Positions 60,516 to 64,000 of a DNA stretch of 64,000 nt are shown piece by piece. A program made the translations under genes and the position numbers. The DNA comes from Sphingomonas kyeonggiensis (GTDB lineage Bacteria > Pseudomonadota > Alphaproteobacteria > Sphingomonadales > Sphingomonadaceae). Where the stretch lies: NCBI RefSeq assembly GCF_014196745.1, contig NZ_JACIEH010000005.1, forward strand, positions 186,001 through 250,000. The letters run 5' to 3'. Numbering within the stretch: the stretch's first letter is position 1; every line of letters begins with the position of its first letter. The notes under the pieces were generated by a model that was not told where the DNA came from, did not search any database, and saw only the letters and a list, made by a program, of their open reading frames with translations.

Positions 60516-60635
60516 GCGCCATGATTGTGCCACAGTGGCAACCGATTTTGAACGACAGTGCGTAGCAGAGGCTAGCCTCAAAAATTCGTCGTGGGGGCAC
60601 GACGTTGGCTACCACGCAGGGGCACGGAATAAAGA

Positions 60636-62408
60636 ATGGTATTGGACGTTACGGGATCGCTAGAGGCTGAAAGGGAAGCGGGAACGCTCGCGCCCACGCC
60701 TACCGATGACAGCCTGCCGCGTCGCCTTGCGGACTTTGAAACGCTTGGCGAAGCGCTCGACTATGCCGCCCAGGGCATACGCGGGCTCAACTTTCACGAC
60801 GCGCGCGGCAACCTCGTGCGCCCCTATACCTTCGCGGAGCTGCGTGCCGACGCGCTGAACCAGGCCTATCGCCTGGTCGCCGCCGGCGTGAAGCCCGGCG
60901 ATCGCATCGCGCTGATCGCGGAGACGGGCACCGAGTTCGCCTCGCTCTTCTTCGGCTGCGTCTATGCCGGCGCCTGGCCGGTGCCGCTGCCGCTGCCGAC
61001 CAGCTTCGGCGGCGCCCAGTCGTACATCGACCAGCTGACCGTCCAGCTGCAGAGCTGCGACCCGAGCATGCTGTTCTACCCGCCCGAGATCGGCGCGATG
61101 TGCGCGGAAGCGGCGCGCGGCCGCAACGTGCCGGGCCTGGACTGGGCCGAATTCGGCCAGCGTGACGCGGCACCGACAACGCTGCCCGAGTCGAAGGGCG
61201 AGGACATCGCCTATCTGCAATATTCGAGCGGCTCGACGCGCTTCCCGCACGGCGTGGTGATCACCCATCACGCGCTGCTCAACAACCTGGCCGCGCACAG
61301 CCACGGCATGAACGTGACCACGGGCGACCGCTGCGTCTCGTGGCTGCCCTGGTACCATGACATGGGCCTGGTCGGCTGCTTCCTGTCGGTCGTCGCCAAC
61401 CAGGTCTCGACCGATTATCTGAAGACCGAGGACTTCGCCCGGCGCCCGCTCGCCTGGCTCGACCTCATCAGCCGCAACCAGGGCAGCACGCTCAGCTATT
61501 CGCCGACCTTCGGCTACGACATCTGCGCCCGCCGCATGTCGAGCCAGACCAAGGCCAGCGACCGCTTCGACCTGAGCCGCTGGCGCGTCGCCGGCAACGG
61601 CGCCGACATGATCCGTCCGGACGTGATGCAGTCGTTCGTCGACGCCTTCGCCGATGCCGGCTTCAAGGCCTCCGCCTTCCTGCCGAGCTATGGCTTGGCC
61701 GAGGCGACGCTGGCCGTCTCGATCATGCCGCCGGGCGAAGGCATCGTGGTCGAGCTGGTCGAGGAGACCCAGCTCTCGGGCGGCGACACCGCCCGCGGCG
61801 ACCGCCCGCAGCGCTTCCGCGCGATCGTCAATTGCGGCGTTCCGGCGCGCGACATGACGATCGAGATCCGCGAGGAGGACGGCACGCCGCTTCCCGAAAA
61901 GGCGATCGGCAAGGTCTGGTGCAAGGGCCCGAGCGTGATGGTCGGTTATTTCCGCGACCAGGAATCGACCGACGCCTGCCTGAAGGACGGTTGGCTCGAC
62001 ACCGGCGACATGGGCTACATGAGCGACGGCTACATCTACATCGTCGGCCGCGCCAAGGACATGATCATCATCAACGGCAAGAACCACTGGCCCCAGGATA
62101 TCGAATGGGCCGTGGAGCAGCTGCCGGCGTTCAAGCAGGGTGACGTTGCCGCCTTTGCGATCACCACCCCGGGCGGCGAAGAGACGCCGGCGGTGCTGGT
62201 CCAGTGCCGCACCTCGGACGAGGCCGAGCGCCTGCGCCTGCGCGACGAGATCCGCGAGCGCGTCCGCTCGGTGACCGGCATGAACTGCGTGATCGAGCTG
62301 GTGCCGCCGCGCACCCTGCCGCGCACCAGCTCCGGCAAGCTTTCGCGTGCGAAGGCCCGCAACCTCTACCTCAACGGTGAGATCAAGCCCTACGCGCTCG
62401 CCGCGTAA
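60636..62408 (+). CDS. Fatty acyl-AMP ligase (FAAL, ANL superfamily)
   Basis: 590 residues. Adenylates fatty acids and usually hands them to an acyl carrier protein. YLQYSSGSTRFPHGVVITH is the FAAL-type A3 motif; SWLPWYHDMGLVGCFLS, LPSYGLAEATLAVSIMP and WLDTGDMGYMSDGYIYIVGR follow; the A10 lysine is in RTSSGKLSRAKAR. The FAAL insertion replaces the acyl-CoA-forming function. No polyketide synthase or carrier protein is next to it. In sphingomonads a link to lipid (e.g. sphingolipid) acyl supply is possible, not shown. Confidence 0.9.
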   Translation: MVLDVTGSLEAEREAGTLAPTPTDDSLPRRLADFETLGEALDYAAQGIRGLNFHDARGNLVRPYTFAELRADALNQAYRLVAAGVKPGDRIALIAETGTEFASLFFGCVYAGAWPVPLPLPTSFGGAQSYIDQLTVQLQSCDPSMLFYPPEIGAMCAEAARGRNVPGLDWAEFGQRDAAPTTLPESKGEDIAYLQYSSGSTRFPHGVVITHHALLNNLAAHSHGMNVTTGDRCVSWLPWYHDMGLVGCFLSVVANQVSTDYLKTEDFARRPLAWLDLISRNQGSTLSYSPTFGYDICARRMSSQTKASDRFDLSRWRVAGNGADMIRPDVMQSFVDAFADAGFKASAFLPSYGLAEATLAVSIMPPGEGIVVELVEETQLSGGDTARGDRPQRFRAIVNCGVPARDMTIEIREEDGTPLPEKAIGKVWCKGPSVMVGYFRDQESTDACLKDGWLDTGDMGYMSDGYIYIVGRAKDMIIINGKNHWPQDIEWAVEQLPAFKQGDVAAFAITTPGGEETPAVLVQCRTSDEAERLRLRDEIRERVRSVTGMNCVIELVPPRTLPRTSSGKLSRAKARNLYLNGEIKPYALAA

Positions 62409-62420
62409 GGCGAGGCGATT

Positions 62421-62440
62421 CCCCTCCCTTCGGGGAGGGG
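62421..62440. terminator. Hairpin downstream of the FAAL gene
   Basis: CCCCTCCC pairs with GGGAGGGG across a TTCG tetraloop, 13 bp past the stop codon. Same 8-bp stem as at 10858, 15884 and 62670. No T tract follows. Confidence 0.6.
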
Positions 62441-62669
62441 GATCCCTACACAAACGGGCCCCGAGCGCGCGCCCGAAGTTTCCGAAGTTTACACTACGCC
62501 GCCCCGGTTCTTCCCCCGCGCGCGTATCGATCGCGCATGCGACAAGGGCGCCACGCAAGAACATTGCGCAGCACGATCCTATTTTTCCAACAGATTCAAG
62601 TATCTGACTGAGGTTTCGCATGGCGTTTCGAGCCAAGCAGGCGAAATCCTACATTGCAAGTGACCATCT

Positions 62670-62690
62670 CCCCTCCCTGCTGGGGAGGGG
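62670..62690. terminator. Hairpin downstream of TetR gene
   Basis: CCCCTCCC/GGGAGGGG with loop TGCTG, 14 bp beyond the TetR stop codon (minus strand). Together with 62421 it brackets the ~300-bp gap between FAAL and TetR, in which I see no gene. Confidence 0.6.
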
Positions 62691-62703
62691 AACTAGCCAG
62701 CCC

Positions 62704-63273
62704 TCACCACTTCCCCCCGACCACCCGATCGATGATCGCGTCGTCGGCCGGAATCTGCTTGTCGAGCATCAGCATCGCCAGGCCATGGGCACAGGACCAG
62801 GCATGGAAGACGATCACCTCGGCGTCGCCGCCATGCTCGGCGGCCGCGGCGCGGGCATTTTCCTTGAGGAACGCCATCGCGCCGTCCTCGTGCGACAGCG
62901 CCGAGGAATCCATGTCTGGATTGGCGAAGATCAGCCGGAACAACGCGGGATTGGCGAGCGCGAAGCGGACATAGGCCGCGCCCGTTGCCGCGAAGCCCGC
63001 CTTGCCGCCGCCGGCACGCTCGGCCGCTTCGTGCTGCACGTCGGACAGGCGCCGCAGCCCCTCCCCCGCCAGCGCCGTCATCAGCGCCTTCTTGTCCGGG
63101 AAGTGCCGGTAGAGCGCCGTCGCGCTGACCCCGACGGTGCGCGCGATCTCGCGCAGGCCAAGGTCGTCGGCGGTGCGCGTCTCGAGCAGCTTGAGCCCGG
63201 CCTCGATCGCCGCCGCGCGCAGATCGCCATGATGATAGGCCTTGCCGGCCCCAGATGTTGACACTGTTACCAT
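62704..63273 (-). CDS. TetR/AcrR regulator with WHG domain
   Basis: 189 residues. TetR_N at about 15-60 (AAAIEAGLKLLETRTADDLG, LREIARTVGVSATALYRHFP); the C-terminal part matches the WHG-type TetR_C. Divergent from a carotenoid oxygenase with a 19-bp operator-like palindrome between them, so it probably represses that gene and itself. Confidence 0.9.
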   Translation of the reverse strand: MVTVSTSGAGKAYHHGDLRAAAIEAGLKLLETRTADDLGLREIARTVGVSATALYRHFPDKKALMTALAGEGLRRLSDVQHEAAERAGGGKAGFAATGAAYVRFALANPALFRLIFANPDMDSSALSHEDGAMAFLKENARAAAAEHGGDAEVIVFHAWSCAHGLAMLMLDKQIPADDAIIDRVVGGKW

Positions 63274-63281
63274 TGCCCGTT

Positions 63282-63300
63282 ATGTGAACGCTGTAAACAT
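63282..63300. promoter_or_regulatory. Candidate TetR operator
   Basis: ATGTGAACGCTGTAAACAT: symmetric at ATGT-N2-AC-N3-GT-N2-ACAT. Lies in the 43-bp gap between the divergent tetR and carotenoid oxygenase start codons. Confidence 0.6.
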
Positions 63301-63316
63301 AAGCCAGGAGGCGGCA

Positions 63317-64000
63317 ATGGCAAGCGTGACCGAATTGCTCGACGACACGACCGATCACCCCTTCCTCACCGGCATCCACACGCCGATGCGCGCGGAGCTG
63401 ACCCTTACCGACCTTCCCGTCACCGGCACCATCCCCCCGGCACTGAACGGGCAGTATATGCGCATCGGCCCCAATCCGGTGAAGCCCGATCCCCAAGGCT
63501 ATCACTGGTTCATCGGCGACGGCATGGTTCACGGCCTGGCGATCGAAGACGGCAAGGCGCGTTGGTACCGCAACCGCTGGATCCGCTCGACCCCGGCCGC
63601 CGCAGCGCTGGGCGAGGCCCCCGCCCCCGGACCGCGCCATGGCCGCTTCGACACGGTGAACACCAATGTGCTGGAGATCGGCGGCGAAATCCTCGCTCTG
63701 GTCGAGGCCGGCAGCACGCCGGTGGCGCTGTCGCGCGACATGGAGACCCAGGCCTATTCCGATTTCGGCGGCACGCTGGCCGGCACCTTCACCGCCCATC
63801 CCCACCGCGATCCGCTGACCGGCGAGCAGCATGCGATCACCTATGCCGCGATGGTGCCGAACCTGGTGCATCACGTCGTGATCTCGCCCGAGGGCAAGGT
63901 GGTGCGCGAGGAGCCGATCACGGTGGAGCATGGCCCGTCGATCCACGACTGCGCCTTCACTGCGCGCTATGCGGTGGTGATGGACCTGCCGGTGACCTTT
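63317..64000 (+). CDS. Carotenoid oxygenase family protein (partial, C-terminus beyond right edge)
   Basis: The first 228 residues of an RPE65/CCD-type Fe(II) dioxygenase. LNGQYMRIGPNPVKPDPQGY and HWFIGDGMVHGLAIEDGKA are family N-terminal motifs; FTAHPHRDPLTGEQH contains the first iron His and GPSIHDCAFTARYAV the third. Substrate could be a carotenoid or a lignin-derived stilbene (lignostilbene dioxygenase); sphingomonads have both kinds. AGGAGG precedes the ATG. Confidence 0.9.
   Translation, partial: MASVTELLDDTTDHPFLTGIHTPMRAELTLTDLPVTGTIPPALNGQYMRIGPNPVKPDPQGYHWFIGDGMVHGLAIEDGKARWYRNRWIRSTPAAAALGEAPAPGPRHGRFDTVNTNVLEIGGEILALVEAGSTPVALSRDMETQAYSDFGGTLAGTFTAHPHRDPLTGEQHAITYAAMVPNLVHHVVISPEGKVVREEPITVEHGPSIHDCAFTARYAVVMDLPVTF

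Overview
The window is a GC-rich chromosomal segment of an alphaproteobacterium, most likely a Sphingomonas or close sphingomonad relative. The pointers are the PhyR-NepR-EcfG general stress locus with a HisKA_2 kinase-like partner, an NDUFA12-type complex I accessory subunit, paired DUF1800/DUF1501 proteins, a DAP-type dcw division cluster packed with 4-bp gene overlaps, and alphaproteobacterial GTTC-N7-GTTC LexA boxes. I see no rRNA, tRNA, CRISPR array, prophage or insertion sequence. Most of the window is core genome, with small accessory patches.

Layout. 1-0.9 kb: a partial SDR oxidoreductase and its TetR regulator, with the same 16-bp operator in front of each. 1-6.3 kb (minus): M23 endopeptidase, DUF455 ferritin-like protein, Bcp peroxiredoxin, GlnE. 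6.3-10.9 kb: general stress response locus (NepR paralogue, ecfG, an unlisted 46-residue membrane protein, phyR, nepR, a PhyP-like kinase homologue with a degenerate ATPase domain), followed by an entericidin-like lipoprotein behind a textbook EcfG promoter. 10.9-19.5 kb (minus): argS, SPOR protein, nagZ, scpA, scpB, tatA, tatB, tatC, interrupted by one opposite-strand RoxA-like di-haem cytochrome gene. 19.6-26.8 kb: an accessory stretch with a TetR regulator, a secreted cutinase/PETase-like hydrolase, an acyltransferase, an SGNH hydrolase and a DUF1501/DUF1800 pair. 27.3-30.6 kb: dGTPase-like HD hydrolase, a complex inverted-repeat element, and a TPR-SPOR protein.

30.7-49.2 kb (minus) is the complete dcw cluster, transcribed mraZ-rsmH-ftsL-ftsI-murE-murF-mraY-murD-ftsW-murG-murC-(64-residue helical protein)-murB-ddl-ftsQ-ftsA-ftsZ. 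Twelve of its junctions are stop/start overlaps of 1-4 bp, so translation is probably coupled nearly end to end. MraZ-type boxes lie upstream of mraZ. 49.4-49.9 kb is a structured stretch without a gene.

49.9-64 kb is a mosaic of short units: cysK; a small DUF2188-like protein and a truncated methyltransferase-like protein; vapB-vapC-family 6 uracil/hypoxanthine glycosylase in one overlapping operon; a LexA-boxed Y-family polymerase; a ParA-like ATPase coupled to aat; DUF2155-NDUFA12 convergent with and overlapping aat; DUF192 and a double cold-shock-domain protein; recX; a fatty acyl-AMP ligase; and a TetR regulator divergent from a carotenoid oxygenase that runs off the right edge.

How the parts connect. 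Under stress, phosphorylated PhyR should bind NepR and free EcfG; candidate EcfG promoters face phyR, nepR-phyP and the entericidin gene. The two division-related blocks (dcw, and the TPR-SPOR/SPOR/M23/NagZ proteins) bear on peptidoglycan synthesis, septation and recycling. A recurring CCCCTCCC/GGGAGGGG hairpin is used at several gene ends. The strongest candidates for undescribed biology are the small proteins that standard calling misses (46 aa between phyR and ecfG; 57 aa NepR paralogue; 64 aa inside dcw) and the complex palindromic repeat at 28.6 kb.
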